A stretch of DNA of 64,000 nt from NCBI GenBank assembly GCA_033439255.1, contig CM065884.1:1302001-1366000 (forward strand), read 5' to 3'. Source of the DNA: Hericium rajendrae. Taxonomy: Eukaryota; Basidiomycota; Agaricomycetes; Russulales; Hericiaceae. Shown in pieces: positions 22,390 to 34,466 of this stretch. Under the pieces are notes generated by a model. That model had not been told where the DNA came from and did not search any database. It worked only from the letters and a program-made list of their open reading frames with translations. Position numbers and translations under genes: made by a program. The stretch's first letter is position 1. Every line of letters begins with the position of its first letter.

Positions 22390-23410
22390 ATGTCCACAGA
22401 CACGCCAATGCTAACTAGGACAATGAGCCCAACGCGCTTGCCTCCGCAGACGACCCGCGCCCGTCGTCCCCGCGCCCGCCGTCCCCACCAACGCTGACGT
22501 ACCACCACCCGCACCTGATCTCGCTCCCGACCCCCGGGCTGCTCGGCTCCGTCGCGAGCGGCGCACACTACTCCGGCATCGATCCCGTGAAGGAGCGCCG
22601 CCTCTCGATCAGGCGCAGCCAATCCGCGCACGAGCATGCGCACGCACATCGGGCCAGCGTCGCGGGGGACACGGGCGCGGCGCTGCTTGCAGGGCATGAG
22701 GCCGTGCTGAATGATTTGAAGGAGGTGTGTCCTATTGTGCTGGTGCTGAGTGGCGTGCTGAGATGGGTGTAGATGTATGAGGGGAGGGCGACTCGGCGGA
22801 GATCATGGAGCGGCGGTGGACAAGGAATGCAGAGTTCGAGGTGAGTGGATGTGATACGACTAATTACGGTGCTGAATCATCGAGATGATCCAGGATCCGC
22901 TCGTGAAATGCAAAGGACTGAGTGAAATCGCGCCGCAGGTACGTGAGCCACCAACCACTTGAACCTCGCTCTGATTGCAGATCCTGTTGCACAGTTCTTC
23001 TCCTTGGTTGGTACTTATCCCTGACCCGTCTTATTCTGACTGACTCTGGTACCAGCCCCAGCTATTCTCGCAGTGCACGACGCTCGGCGGCGCGTGCTCA
23101 CCTCCAGCGAGTCGCCCAATCGCCTCATCGTTTGGCAGAAGCAGGAATACACCGCGCGGATAACGGGACACAAGAAGGTGCGTCTCGCGTCGTCCCCTCC
23201 ATCCACGCTCCGCTCACGTCGTGCTTATAGGTCGTCGAATCCATCCTCGTCGCGGACCTCGACGCGGACGACAAGATCGTCAGGCTCGTGGACCAGTGGA
23301 AGGGAGAAGCGCCACCGACGCGCTGGGGCGCGGGCATGTTGCGGCGCATGAATGGCCTCGTGGTGCATTGGCTTCCGTGGCTCGGGCGGGTGCCCAAGGA
23401 GAACGACTAA
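22390..23410 (+). CDS. NTF2-fold (SnoaL-like) protein, uncharacterised
   Basis: Recognisable stretches: LTYHHPHLISLPTPGLLGSV and a Ser/Arg/His region (exon 1 to 22724); ERRWTRNAEFE (22773-22840); DPLVKCKGLSEIAPQ (22894-22938); SPNRLIVWQKQEYTARITG; and VVESILVADLDADDKIVRLVDQW ending ...RVPKEND at 23410. This matches a conserved Agaricomycete family with an NTF2/SnoaL-like fold and no known function. Three places need a missing base to keep frame: near 22413, in the G-run near 22781, and near 23088. The exon boundaries between 22939 and 23060 are uncertain. The start is the first ATG of a plausible frame. Confidence 0.6.
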
Positions 23411-23536
23411 TGGTCTGCAACTCAATGGTCCGTCGCTGATTGGAATGGATACCCCGGATGGACATGCAAATGGGTGGAGAGGGCGATTTGGGTCGGGATT
23501 CACGCGTGTTGTATGTGCTCTTACGCTTGCTTGATT

Positions 23537-23860
23537 TGATGTTCGAAGGTCTGTGCTCGCAATCTACTGACATGTACAGTACTCTTATCTTGGTGTTAAT
23601 TACTTAGACGTCTTCTACTTCTCCCGTTACTCACATGGTCTATGTAGATTAGCTCGGTGCCCTCCGTGGGGTTGTAACATGATCTTTGCGCGTGTCTAGT
23701 CAGTTTTGTTGTTCGAGCATCGAAAGGTCTAGACTTGCAATACTGACATGAACACTCACCTTTGTGCAGATTACTCACGTCATCTGTGCTTCTACTGTTG
23801 TTCAGCTGATCTAAATTCTAGAATTAGCTCGGTGTCCTCGTGGGGCTTGAACGGGATCTT
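23537..23860. repeat. Diverged tandem duplication, about 165 bp per unit
   Basis: Two successive segments share an ordered set of words: gttcgaaggtct / gcaat / actgacatg / then tagctcggtgccctccgtgg versus tagctcggtgtcctcgtggg, and gatcttt. Copy 1 is about 23537-23700 and copy 2 about 23705-23860. No coding sense. Confidence 0.6.
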
Positions 23861-24811
23861 TGATCTTCTCCAGCTTCCTCTACTACGTCGTGCCTACCGG
23901 CGCAACGCCATATGTAAGTATTTGGTCTGCGCTTGCAGTGCGCTGACACGCCCTCCGGACCTCCGACGTCTTCGTTTTCGTCATTACATGTCTTATGCTT
24001 CTCCATTTAACTCACCTGACCTCCACGCAGATGAGCGGAATACCGCAACGGGGCCTTCTGATCTTCGCGTTCTCCTGCTATGTTGCACTTGGGCGCCTGA
24101 CAATGCATCACACCCCCATGTAGGTGTATACATAACATAGAAGACCAGTCTTATCGTGGTCTGTTATTTGCTATCAACGTCGTAGCATCTAGGACAGTTT
24201 TACTTGCATACGAGGAATGGAAGGGCACCGGTGCTGCGATCATTTAAACTATGCTCCTCAGTATCGCAGCACCACTACGCCAACACTCTGTATCTGACAG
24301 CCAAAGAAAATTTCATCTCACCCAGCGTCCCCGCAGAAATCGGAAATCGGCATCTGCCTACCGCATCTTGATTCTTCTGCCGTTGCCGCGGGCCGTCGAG
24401 TATCAAATTTAACCTTCAAGAACGCCCATGTCAGTCCCACTTTCGCCGTGCCAGCTGACCGCGGCCACCCGCTAGGCAGGGTCTGCACAACCGCCACGGA
24501 GGTTTGCGTGCGCGGATCACCTGGCGCGCACCTCCGTCCCCGAGCCGCGCGGCCAACGCCCGAGGAGATAAATTTTCGTGCTCTCGAATGCAGCAGCGCT
24601 GTACACGGCTGCGCGAGTTCAGGATCTGACAAAGGGTGGGCGTGGGAGTGCATTCCCACCTTGAGACGCCGTTGCATGCACCTTGCATTAAGCATAGATT
24701 CTATGCAAAGCGCGCATGGTTCACCCAGTGTTGACAAGCAGCATGGCCCGAATGCTTGCAAGACCCTGTACCAGGGTCTAGGATTTTGACGCGCAAATGG
24801 AAAATACATGC

Positions 24812-24910
24812 AAAAGATCAGCACGGGAGTCGAACCTTGAGCCTCGCGGTCAAGAGTGAAATACAAACGTAGATACAAGCAAAGCTTATACAACCGCTAG
24901 TCCATAGAGG
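24812..24910 (-). other. tRNA-like relic with Pol III boxes
   Basis: Read on the minus strand: an A-box-like word TAGCGGTTGTATAAG (24885-24899), a consensus B box GGTTCGACTCC (24826-24836), then TTTT (24815-24812), a Pol III stop. The T-arm stem and the acceptor stem do not pair well, so this is probably a tRNA pseudogene or the head of a tRNA-derived SINE rather than a working tRNA. Confidence 0.35.
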
Positions 24911-25634
24911 CTTTGTGTTTAACGAAAGTTAGTAAATATCATACTGCTCTTGGGGACTCGTTGAAGAAATTTCTTCAGTCGCAACGTAAATCTCTCAACT
25001 GCATCTGCCTATACTGTGCATTTTCCTATGTTATCTCAAGATTTTATTGTCATGTATGCCATCAGAATCTATATGTGACCTCCCAGGTCCCTTTTTGCGA
25101 TGAAAAGGTGGGATCCTCGGCACATTGTAGCCAGTCGCAGCGAAACGACTTAGAGACTTAGAGAAGATTTCGGGCGGAAATCCTCGGACCGGCCGACAGC
25201 CGAGCATCGCCACTGTGGAGCAGACCTCTGGCAAGGGTCGGGCGCAACCCTGCAGCAGTATCTGAGCGTCGGCAGACCAAGGGTGGCTCAGGGCATCGGC
25301 TATGCAAAGCGCTCATCATTAATCATACGCTGGAGACGGTTAGCCGTGTAGCTCCGGGCGTCGCACGAGACTCGGGACCGCGGCAGCCAACGACAGCGCT
25401 GCAAAATTTCTCCATTGCATTACGGAGGGCGCGTCCGGTGACAGCCAAGCGTGTTTCATGACAATGGCGGTCGTACTGCAACATGTAGGCTGCTAGAACC
25501 GCTGCACAGCGCGGGCGTCGTAAAGCCCGTCGTGTCGCGTCTTCGGCTTCCTTCGCTGAGAATCCGGGGTAAGTAAGCGTACACATGGAGGCTAGAACCA
25601 TCGCGGGTGTTTGACGTGCGACATCTGAGTCCCC

Positions 25635-25765
25635 GCCGCGTGTTCCGGTCTGGGGTCTGAAGATCGAAGCAGGTGGCATGTTACATAGCGACGACGCCGG
25701 CAGCCGTCGATGCAGATGTGGCACGCACGCTTGGGTGTAAGGATTGGCCTGCAAGACGCCGGGAC
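25635..25765 (+). repeat. Diverged dispersed repeat, copy A
   Basis: Shares the ordered words gcagccgtcgatgc, cgcttgggtgtaag, attggcctgc and aagacgcc with copy B at 26390-26530. The copies differ by many substitutions and small gaps, so the duplication is old. Confidence 0.6.
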
Positions 25766-26389
25766 AGGCAACGTAACGCAGGCCCAAAGATAGCTTCGGT
25801 GCATCATGAAACGAGGCGCTGGGCAATGGGACGTGTACCGTCGGTAGACGGCAGCTGCGCCGATTGGCGTTGACATGGGATGTTAGGTAAGTTGCATGAC
25901 CTGCGAGCTGCGAGACCGTGCCGATGATCCTGGCTGCAACAACGTAACGGCGGGTGCAAAAGCGGCGTCAAGCAGGAAGTACGTTGCGCCGTAAGGATGA
26001 GGCCAGGGTCACCAGGCGAATCAATGAACGAGTGTGGATGCTCGCGAAAGGCGAGTGGCACTTGGAATTCCGATGCGGACACCCGCACTCCCAAGCCAGA
26101 ATGCCATCCAGCCAAGTCGGGCTCGCGCTTCTTCCAGTTCTGGTACAAGGCGCACTTGAGACGGAGGCAGGTGAGATGTTGGTGCATCGGCGGTGCCTGT
26201 TGAAGTGAGTGGCGTCGAGCTGGCAAATATGAAACGGGAGAAATGCTAGCCTGGTGCTTCTGCATTATGCTAACGTGCCCAAACAGGAAGCAGGCGTGCG
26301 GGGTAAGTCTTGTGCTCGTATTAGACCGTTAGACCAGACGGCGTGATCGCGAATGCTTACGGACCGCGCGTGGTGAATACCACCGCGTC

Positions 26390-26530
26390 TTCCGGCTGTG
26401 GGTACCGTAAACCAGACAGGCCAACATTTGACACGTAGCGGCGGCAGCTGTCGATGCGATGCGGCCATCATATCGACGCTTGGGTGTAAGTATTGGCCTG
26501 CCAAGACGCCGATGATCCTGGGCGAGCAAC
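26390..26530 (+). repeat. Diverged dispersed repeat, copy B
   Basis: Counterpart of 25635-25765, about 760 bp downstream in the same orientation (gcagctgtcgatgc, cgcttgggtgtaag, attggcctgccaagacgcc). No coding frame is shared. Confidence 0.6.
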
Positions 26531-26920
26531 GGAAGGTGAGGAGGCATGCGGGGAAAGTGCGGGGTAACGCCCGAGCAAGCGATGCGAACGCCCAAGCGCT
26601 CACGGGACGCGTCCGCCGATGTGAACGCGCGAGACGCGTCCTCCGCGCGGCCGTCCCCGTTCAATATGCATCTCGATCGAGCAGCGGATTAGACACGTAC
26701 GAAGGTGCGCCCAGAGGACGTCGCTCGTAGAGCGGTTCCCAGGCGTGCAGCGTGTCCAGATCCGGGGTCACCTGGACCCGTCCGTGCCCATGACCTGCGA
26801 TTTGAGCTCGCAATTTGTTCTCGCATGGGAAGCGCGGTATATAATCTGCGTGGGGAGGAGATAGGGGCTCCAGACAAACAGACCTGTCAACCGCACTCCG
26901 GAGCATTTCGACCCGCAAAC

Positions 26921-28502
26921 ATGATTGGATTCAAACTGTGCGTACCTCTCGCCCCTGCCCGCGCCATGCCATGCTGACCCGCAGACGTCCCAGGACACAC
27001 CGCATGATGGGCAGCAGACAAGCCACTCGCGCCTTCAACATCCAGGGCACCATGCCCGCCGCCCGTGCCTTGCACACGACCCGTGCCCTGCGCAACGACA
27101 CCTCGACCCCCTCACGACCGTCAAGCCGCGCCATCGGCAGACCGTCTCCCCCCACGCACCCGTCGGCGTCGCCGCCGCGCTCGCCGCCCGCGCGGACGCG
27201 GACACCAGCGCACCCACGTACCCGAAGCTGGCCGACGAGTTCGCGCTGACGGATCGCGTCGCGCTCGTCAGTGGCGCTCGCCGCGGACTCGGCTCGAGAT
27301 GGCGCTCGCGCTGGCGGAGGCGGGTGCGCGGGCCGTGTACTGCGTCGACCTGCCCGACGCGCCAGGCGAGGAGTTCGCGGCGGTGCGCGACTACGTCGCG
27401 CGCATGCCAGGCGAGCGGCGGATGGAGTACGTGAGCTGCAATGTGACGGATCAGAAGGGCATGTGGGAGGTGGGGCAGCAGATTGGGGACAAGGAGGGGC
27501 GGCTCGACGTGTGTGTCGCCGCCGCGGGGGTCTTGAAGTCCCATACGGACTGCTTGGAGTATCCTGCTGAGCAGTTCCGCCAGGTACGTTGTTATGTCTC
27601 TTCGGGATGTTTTTGCGAGTGCTGAAAGAGGTGATAGGTGATGGACGTCAATGCGTGCGGCGTGCTGTTCACGGCGCAAGCGGCGGGGAGGCAGATGGAG
27701 CGCTTTGGAACGCCCGGGAGCATCGTCCTGATCGCGTCGATGAGCGGAAGCATCACGAACAAGGTGTGTCCGTGATTGTATTGTGTCTACGATCTCGCTC
27801 GTGTGCGCCGATCGACCAAGGTGGCGCCTGCCTGCTGGCGTCGGGGCCGCAACTCAGGACGTGCTGCGCGCCCCTGCCCCCCTTCACGAGTGGAGCGAGT
27901 CGGCTAACTCCGTTCATTGCAGGACCACGCATGGGTGTCGTACAACTCGAGCAAAGCGGCGGTGCTGCAGATGACGCGGAGCATGGCATGCGAGCTGGGG
28001 CCGAAGGGCATACGTGTCAACTCGCTGTCGCCTGGTCATATATACACCGAGTGAGTAGCTGTTTTACTGTGCATGGGCGAGTCGCAGCCGCATCGGTCGC
28101 GGTGGGAACCGCGCAGCACGCTGCGGGGCCTGGTCGCCGTGCTGCGCGGAGTACCTGGAGCGGCGACAGGCGCAATGGTGACGTTTGTGAGCGCAGCGGA
28201 GGCGGGCTCGCGCAATGCTGAAGCGGCGGAACAATCACTGACGGGGCTTCGCTTGCAGTATGACTGCGGCATATCTGAACACAAAGCCAGAACTGCTGGA
28301 AAAGTGGTCGAGCCTTAACCCATTGGGCCGGATTGGGCGGCCAGACGAGCTGCGCGGGGTCGTAGCCTGGCTGGCATCGGATGCGAGTACATTCTGTACT
28401 GGAAGCGAGTGAGTAGAGTCTGCCTTTTGGAGCATGCGAGCAAATGCTGACAGACGTCTGATGCGCAGCATCCTCGTGAGCGGAGGCCACCACGCGTGGT
28501 AG
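26921..28502 (+). CDS. Short-chain dehydrogenase/reductase, mitochondrial-type leader
   Basis: Exons 26921-26937, 26985-27583, 27638-27763, 27923-28050, 28259-28408, 28469-28502. The N-terminus (MIGFKLRPRTHRMMGSRQAT...) is Arg/Ser/Ala-rich without acids, like a mitochondrial presequence. The Rossmann motif is RVALVSGARRGLG; NAG-type segment VAAAGV; active site YNSSK; and the C-terminus LASDASTFCTGSDILVSGGHHAW is typical of the fungal sorbose/L-xylulose reductase and mannitol dehydrogenase-like SDR group. A sugar or polyol substrate with NAD(P)H is likely but not shown. Exon lengths sum to 1054 nt, two short of a whole frame: single bases seem to be missing in the C-run near 27108 and after GGACTCGGC near 27294. 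The EST1-like gene follows on the same strand 280 bp on. Confidence 0.8.
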
Positions 28503-28782
28503 ATTCGGGCCGGATTTCTTTGGGCATGCGAAGGACATATGTTAATCTAGCAGAATAGTCACAGCACTAGAGTATAGTGTAGATAGGATAGATGTGGACT
28601 GCGAGCTATGTAGTGGCCTGTACATGCGAGTAACGAGTGAGCGCCGGGACCGAGCGGTGTGTGACGAAGCGAGATCTGAGATGCTTGGATCTCGCAGCGA
28701 CTGCGGAGAACAGGTCCAACTGCGCAGCCCATCCCTTCCCATTTCCTTTCTCCCTCTCTCCCTTCCTCTTCCTCCATTCACA

Positions 28783-31700
28783 ATGCTCGACAGCTCCCCG
28801 CCCAGGATACAAAGAAAGCCTAGGGAGCCCGATTCTTCCCCCAAACCTACCGACTTAGCAGAGAAGATGATTGCTCTTCAGCGAAAGCGCGCCGCGTCCG
28901 TTTCTATTTCAATTCCGCTTTCTTCCATACCTCACATCGATCTCTTTCTTACAGCGCATCCCGCCCAAAGGACCGTGCTGAACGGTCTGCACACGCAGCT
29001 GCTGCCCTTGCCGCCCGCCAGCCCGCCAGCCCCCGGAGGCACCCTGCGCCTGCCGCGCCCACTCTTATCGTTACCAATCCTGACGCCGATCCCGAGGAGT
29101 TTTCCCGCTGTCTCACTATCTCCCAGTCCCCGCGATCACAGCAGGCTCATGCCCATTCACATTCCAAAGGGCAGAGCAAGCTGTTTAACCCAGAAGTCGA
29201 CCCCGTCCCCATGCGCCGCACGGCTGAGCCGGAGACTATCTCCGACTCGAACAGCAGCTCATACGCCCCTCGTGTGGCACCTAAACAATCCAATACCCAG
29301 CCGCGCGAGGCCGCCCATCCCCAACGGCAGCTCTTCGATCCCCGACGAGATGACCCTGTACGTTTCAATGGACAGCCCCGAAAGCCGCCTCCAACCCCCA
29401 AGTCCTCCGGCGATTACGTTTCCGTGTCTTCCGTCTCGTCATATGCGGCTTCCGTTTCGTCCTCCAATTTCACTCTATCCTCCAGCACCACCGATGGCTC
29501 GAACCCATCTGTGTTTGACCGTACTAAACGTCCCGAATCCAAGACGAACGCCTTCTCCTCGCAGCTCAAAAAGCTGTACCGCGACATCTCCGCTCTCGAG
29601 ACAAAGATCTTGAAGGAGGACGAGGATAATACGGAGGAAGGCAGGATCGTTCTGCGCGGCACTGCTGAGGCCGCCAGCGACGATGCGGAAAAATTAAAGT
29701 GGAGGAAAATGATCGAGGATCATAAGCAGTACGTTGCCCTTCCTCTATCTGAACATGTCACTCACCGAAAAAATGCAGGCTCGTGGAGATGATGCACAAT
29801 CTCCTCGAGATGTCCCTTGCACCTGGTGTGCCTGCTTCCCTTCGCAATATACCCGCCAAGTATAATATCACCATCCGTCTATGGACACACGGATTCCACT
29901 GCATCCTCGAGAACCTCCGCCGCTCATCATTAACCTCCAAGATCGCTCTCGAGCACCTTCAAGATTTCATATATTATGCATACACTTTCTACACCGGCCT
30001 GCTCGAGGAGCAGACACTTGTCGACCTCAAGCAAAGCTGGCTTGAGGCCCTTGGCGATCTCGCACGGTACCGCATGGCTGTTGCGGCCATGATACCCGCT
30101 CCGGCCTACCCCAGGCACCCACTCACCGCCGCGGCGATGCTGAGTACTCCGCACCACTCGACGCCGACATCTACGGCAGCCAATGCATCTGCCGCTATCA
30201 GCACCGTTAGCGAGCGCCCTGCAGCGCGCATCGACGACTCGCCGAGCCCTAGCGTCGGCATCGTCGCCGCGCGCAACTTGGAGCTCGAGCCGGAGAAGGA
30301 GCGCTGGCGCAAGATCGCGCGCGACTGGTTCGCCGCGGGCGTTGTCGATAAGCCCGGTAACGGCAAGCTGCACCATCATCTCGGCTTACTGAGCCGTGAA
30401 GCCGAGGGTGAGGAGCTACGAGCGGTATATCACTACATGAAAAGGTGAGCAGGTTTTTTTTTTCGGATGACCGACAGTGCTGACACGCTGCCGTCAGCCT
30501 CATCGTCACCGTCCCCTTCACCACCTCGCGCGAATCCGTCCTTCCCATTTGGTCGCCTGCGGCACAAGCCCGGCGTCTCGCGCCCGATTCACGCGCGCCG
30601 GATCTCTTCGTCCTGCTGCACGGCATGCTGTATACGAACATCCAGCTCGATGACTTCGACGCCATCCTCGCCCGCCTGCTCGAGCGCCTCGGGATCGAGG
30701 ATCCCGAGGCGCGCGAATGGACGATGATGGCCGTCGTGAACATCGCCGCGCTGCTCGACTACGGCCGCCCGCAGGGCGTGCTGCGGCGCGCGGGCGTCGG
30801 CGGCGGCGAGAAGGGCGACCGGGAGCACGCGAGCGGTGCCGCGAAGGTCAAGCTCGCGAAGAAGGGCGGCAGCGGCGACGAGGGCAAGATGGACGTCGAC
30901 GCCGAGCAGCAGCGCCGCAGCATGGAGAACGGCGCCTCGCCGCGCGTGGCCCCCGCCGGCGCATCGCCGGCGCTGTCCGAGGCGTCCGCGTCCGGAGAGC
31001 ACCCGCCCGCGTTCCGGATGGCGCAGCAGCTCGCGTTCGCGATGCTCGCGCACGTCCTCGCGCGCCCAGAGCGGCGCGTCGGCGCGCACGGCCCCGTCGC
31101 GCTAAACCCGTACCTCACGGTGCTGCTCACGTTCCTTGCGACGGTGCTCAAGGTCCCTGGCGCGCTGAGCGCGCTGGAGCGGGCGGTGCCGTGGGCGGCG
31201 CTCGCGCGTTTCCTGCAGGACCCGAAGGCGCGCGTGCCGCTCGTGGACAGCGCGTCGCTCTCGCCCGCGCTCGTGCTGCCCGAGGACTGGTGCATGCGCG
31301 GCATGGACTGGGGCGGGCGCCGGCTGTTCGAGCGCGGGTTCTGGAAGAGCGGCGAGGAGCGCAAGATGGAGCTCGAGCTGCTCGATGAGGTCGAGGGCGA
31401 TTCGCTCGAGGAGTTCGGCGAGGACGGGCGCATCGAAGACGACGATGAGGCGGCGCCGCGCGCGAAGATGCTCAGTGTGGCTGAACGCCGGTGGCGCCGC
31501 GCGGTGTGGGCCGGAGTGCGGCTCGCGAAATTGCAGCCTGGGTTCCGATGGGAGGAAGGTCCGCGCGAGACGCGGTGGTGGATTGAGGATCCGCTGGCGG
31601 AGAAGGTGCGCGTCTGGGAGGACGAGGACCGTGCAGAGCGGGAGGCGGAAGAGATGAGGAAGCGCGGGACACGGTGGGGGATGACTCGATGGACATCGAC

Positions 31701-32636
31701 GAGGATGGGATGGAGGACGACGAGGAGCCGAGCGAGGATGATGAAGACGATTCGGACGAGGTTAAAGCTTTGAAGGTACGTGCTCCCCGTTCACGGAGAT
31801 CGGCCCGCTCGATCTCATGCGGATCGTGCTCCGATCTCTGTCGTTTGATTATTGGTTTGAATTGAGGCTGATACAGCTTGATCTTGTCTGTAGGCCCGCC
31901 GACGCTATCTGCGGAGCCTCCTGCAGTCCTCGCAGCGTAGCTCGCTGCCAACGCCGCCGCCCACATATCTGCAACCGGCGCACAAGCGGCAACGATCGCA
32001 TGCGACCCGAAAGCCGGGTCCCATGTCATCGTTGCGTCTTGTCGCGGGCTATACCATTCTCGTCATGGATACCAATATCCTTCTTTCCTCCTTGTCTCTT
32101 GTCATCTCCCTCATCGAGAGCCTCCGCTGGACCATTGTCGTGCCCCTCCCCGTCATCATGGAGCTCGACGGGCTCGCATCGAAGCCGACCCTGCTCGGCG
32201 ACGCCGCGAAGAGTGCAGTCGACTACCTGATTGCGCATGTGCGCTCGCACGCGGCGTCGCTCAAAGTGCAGACCTCGCGCGGGAACTACCTGTCGTCGCT
32301 GACCGTGCGGCGCGAGCAGGTCGACTTCGACGACCCCGACGCGTGGGAGCGCAACATGGACGACCTGATCCTGAAGGCGGCGATCTGGCAGGACGAGCAC
32401 TGGGTCGACCGCTCCGCGTTCCTGAACGCGGGCGGGGAGCGGGACACAGCGGGCGCAGCCAAGGTTGTCCTGCTGAGCTTGGACCGAAATCGTGGGCACC
32501 TGGGCGTTTGATTGTGTGTGCTTTACTGATGATTGCTTTGCTTCTTTGCCCGTTAGTGCGTCTGAAGGCCCGCTCGCGGCAACTGGATGCGGCTACAGAG
32601 AGGGATATCGCATTGTTGCTCGCGGCCGCATCGTGA
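28783..32636 (+). CDS. EST1/SMG6-like protein with C-terminal PIN domain
   Basis: Six exons: 28783-28895, 28955-29728, 29779-30444, 30498-31775, 31894-32491, 32557-32636, about 1169 residues. The N-terminal third is disordered and Ser/Pro-rich; a 14-3-3-like EST1 region follows (LKKLYRDISALETKIL; LWTHGFHCILENLRR; KLHHHLGLLSR), then an EST1 DNA/RNA-binding-like helical part, an acidic linker (DDSMDIDEDGMEDDEE), and a PIN nuclease domain beginning YTILVMDTNILLSSL with further acids in ELDGLA and MDDLILKAA, ending RNLRLKARSRQLDAATERDI. The family acts in nonsense-mediated decay (SMG6 endonuclease) or telomerase recruitment (Est1). Exon lengths sum to one base short of a full frame; the loss lies near 31668, before DDSMDIDED. 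Intron 1 uses a GTCCGT donor. Confidence 0.82.
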
Positions 32637-33548
32637 TTGTAGGGTTTTTTAATCGAGAACTGTCGGTAGTCCTCAAATTTGAGATCCAGATGCGAGGACT
32701 CCTCTTATTTTTCGATCAAAAACGTTACAATCATGAAGCACGCCGCAAGTCGACGATCGATGCTTGTTTGCTGTTTGGGCTGAGTGTATCCATCGCGGTC
32801 ATCATGACCGTGATGGATACACTCAGCCCAAACAGTAGGCGATATATAACTCACGTTGATCGTGGTGCAGCATGGCTCGACATTATGTCTCATGACGTCT
32901 GCTTGCCAAGGGGAAGAGCAGGCGTATGCGGCGTGATGGGGAGTCGGGCTGCGTATCAGTTCTCGTTCTGCCTATGGTGCCTGCCGTGTCCTGCGTCTTG
33001 GCCCGCGTATACTCCTCGGTGCCTATCTGCCGTGATTCAGATCTACGAACAGTCGGGGGACGTGTGAATGGTGTTCGGTCGGACAAGGGATGTGTTGGGT
33101 TACGTCTCGCATATGCCGATATCCTGTTTGCTTTTGGTGTTCTTCATGGTCTGGGAAAGTTTCCATATTTTTATTCTACATCAAAACGTATACCTGCAGC
33201 CCTACTCTTGCATTCTTGGTCCGCTGGCTCTATGCAGTGGATGTTCTATGCCATCACATTGTTGTATCTGTAACATTGTATCCTGGAATGGGAATGTGAA
33301 TGTATGGGTGATTTCAATCAACTGGGAGAGAAGATCTTCGCGAATATATGCGCAGCGGCCGTGGAGCTCAAGTGCTCACAATTAAGTCAAGGGCGAGAAC
33401 AGTGCATTCTAGACTTCCAGTTATATGCCTCATTGTCGTGCAATGAGGTACAAATGCAATGGGGTACAGAGTCAATGAGGTACAAGAGTACACAGCTACA
33501 TCGATAACCTCTACGCTAGTCGAACACATGCAATGCTTCTATTATCCT
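32637..33548. other. Intergenic, convergent genes
   Basis: Lies between the 3' ends of the EST1-like gene and NDK. Apart from the long palindrome at 32771-32835, no gene or repeat was recognised. Confidence 0.7.
32771..32835. repeat. 65-bp near-perfect palindrome (hairpin)
   Basis: The left arm starting ctgtttgggctgagtgtatc and the right arm ending gatacactcagcccaaacag pair over 32 bp with one mismatch, around a central C at 32803. It sits 135 bp after the stop of the EST1-like gene in a convergent interval. It could fold as an RNA hairpin or be a tiny inverted-repeat relic. Confidence 0.92.
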
Positions 33549-34250
33549 TTACTCGAAGATCCAGCTAGCGAGGGTGTTCTCGTACTGGACGACGCCCTCA
33601 GGGAACCAGCTGCAGAGCGATGGATCAGATCCGGATAACAGCGCGCGCAGAACGCGTGGAAAGGAAGAAACACGTACAGCGCGATTTCTTTCTCGGCGCT
33701 CTCGACCGCGTCGGAGCCGTGGCAGATGTTGCGGCCGACGGCGAGGGCGAAGTCACCGCGGATGGTGCCTGCGCATGCTGTCAGATGCGGGAATACGGGG
33801 GTGTATGCGTGCTATACTTACCGGGGGCGGACGCAAGGGGGTTGGTCGCGCCGAGCATGACACGGCCGGTCTTGACGGCGTCAAGGCCCTGCCAGACCAT
33901 GGCGACGACGGGGCCAGAGGCCATGTACTTGATGAGGCCGGGGAAGAAGGGCTTGCCCTTCAGGTCGGCGTAGTCTGCGCATATAGTCAGTGAATGTATG
34001 CGGGTGTGCGATGGTGGGCTTACGCTTCTCGAGATGCTCGGGGGTGGCATGGACGAGCTTGAGGGCGATGAGCTTGAAGCCGCGCTGCTCGAAGCGGGCG
34101 ATGATGTTGCCGACGAGTCCGCGCTGGACACCGTCAGGCTGTTAATGAGCGCGACGCGATCGCGTCAAAGTCAGCTAGGATGCGCAGATATCATCAGTAA
34201 AATCTGCTACCGACCTTGACCATGATGTAGGTGCGTTCGTTGACAGACAT
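33549..34250 (-). CDS. NDK1: Nucleoside diphosphate kinase
   Basis: Five exons (34250-34215, 34138-34024, 33974-33822, 33768-33678, 33609-33549) sum to 456 nt, 151 residues, the usual length. The enzyme moves the gamma phosphate from ATP to other nucleoside diphosphates through a phosphohistidine. Seen: [69 protein letters not shown] and the active-site NICHGSD. The C-terminal WIFE end is also standard. All introns are GT-AG and phases agree, so the gene is intact. It shares a 216-bp head-to-head promoter region with QCR7. Confidence 0.97.
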
Positions 34251-34466
34251 GATGTTGTATTCGTGGAAGGGATGTGGAGAGAAAGAGTGAAGGAGATGAA
34301 GAGTTGTTGCAGCAGTTTTAAGCAGAGCCCGATGTATCGACCATCGTCTTTCGGCGATTGCCGCGCACGTGCGAGGAAAGACAACAGGGCCAAACAATGC
34401 TCCGAACGCACCCGCCGTCATTGGATCGCGCCGCCCGCCAGCTTTCTCTCATTTCTAGTCTACATT
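34251..34466. promoter_or_regulatory. Divergent promoter region NDK / QCR7
   Basis: The 216 bp between two opposed start codons must hold the promoters of both genes. It contains a CT-rich stretch (gctttctctcatttctag) just before the QCR7 ATG. No defined operator was recognised. Confidence 0.6.

Larger units (their letters stand above)
23411..26920. other. 3.5-kb gene-poor interval
   Basis: No recognisable gene between the NTF2-like gene and the SDR gene. It contains the tandem duplication at 23537-23860, a tRNA-like relic at 24812-24910, and a pair of diverged dispersed repeats at 25635-25765 and 26390-26530. Short open frames on both strands lack splice structure or familiar motifs. A CpG/GC-rich stretch at 26580-26760 approaches the SDR promoter, with a TATATAA-like word near 26840. 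Confidence 0.6.

Noticed and set aside
24318-24893. 191-residue minus-strand frame in the gene-poor interval
   Set aside because: It runs through the tRNA-like relic and has no motif; probably chance.
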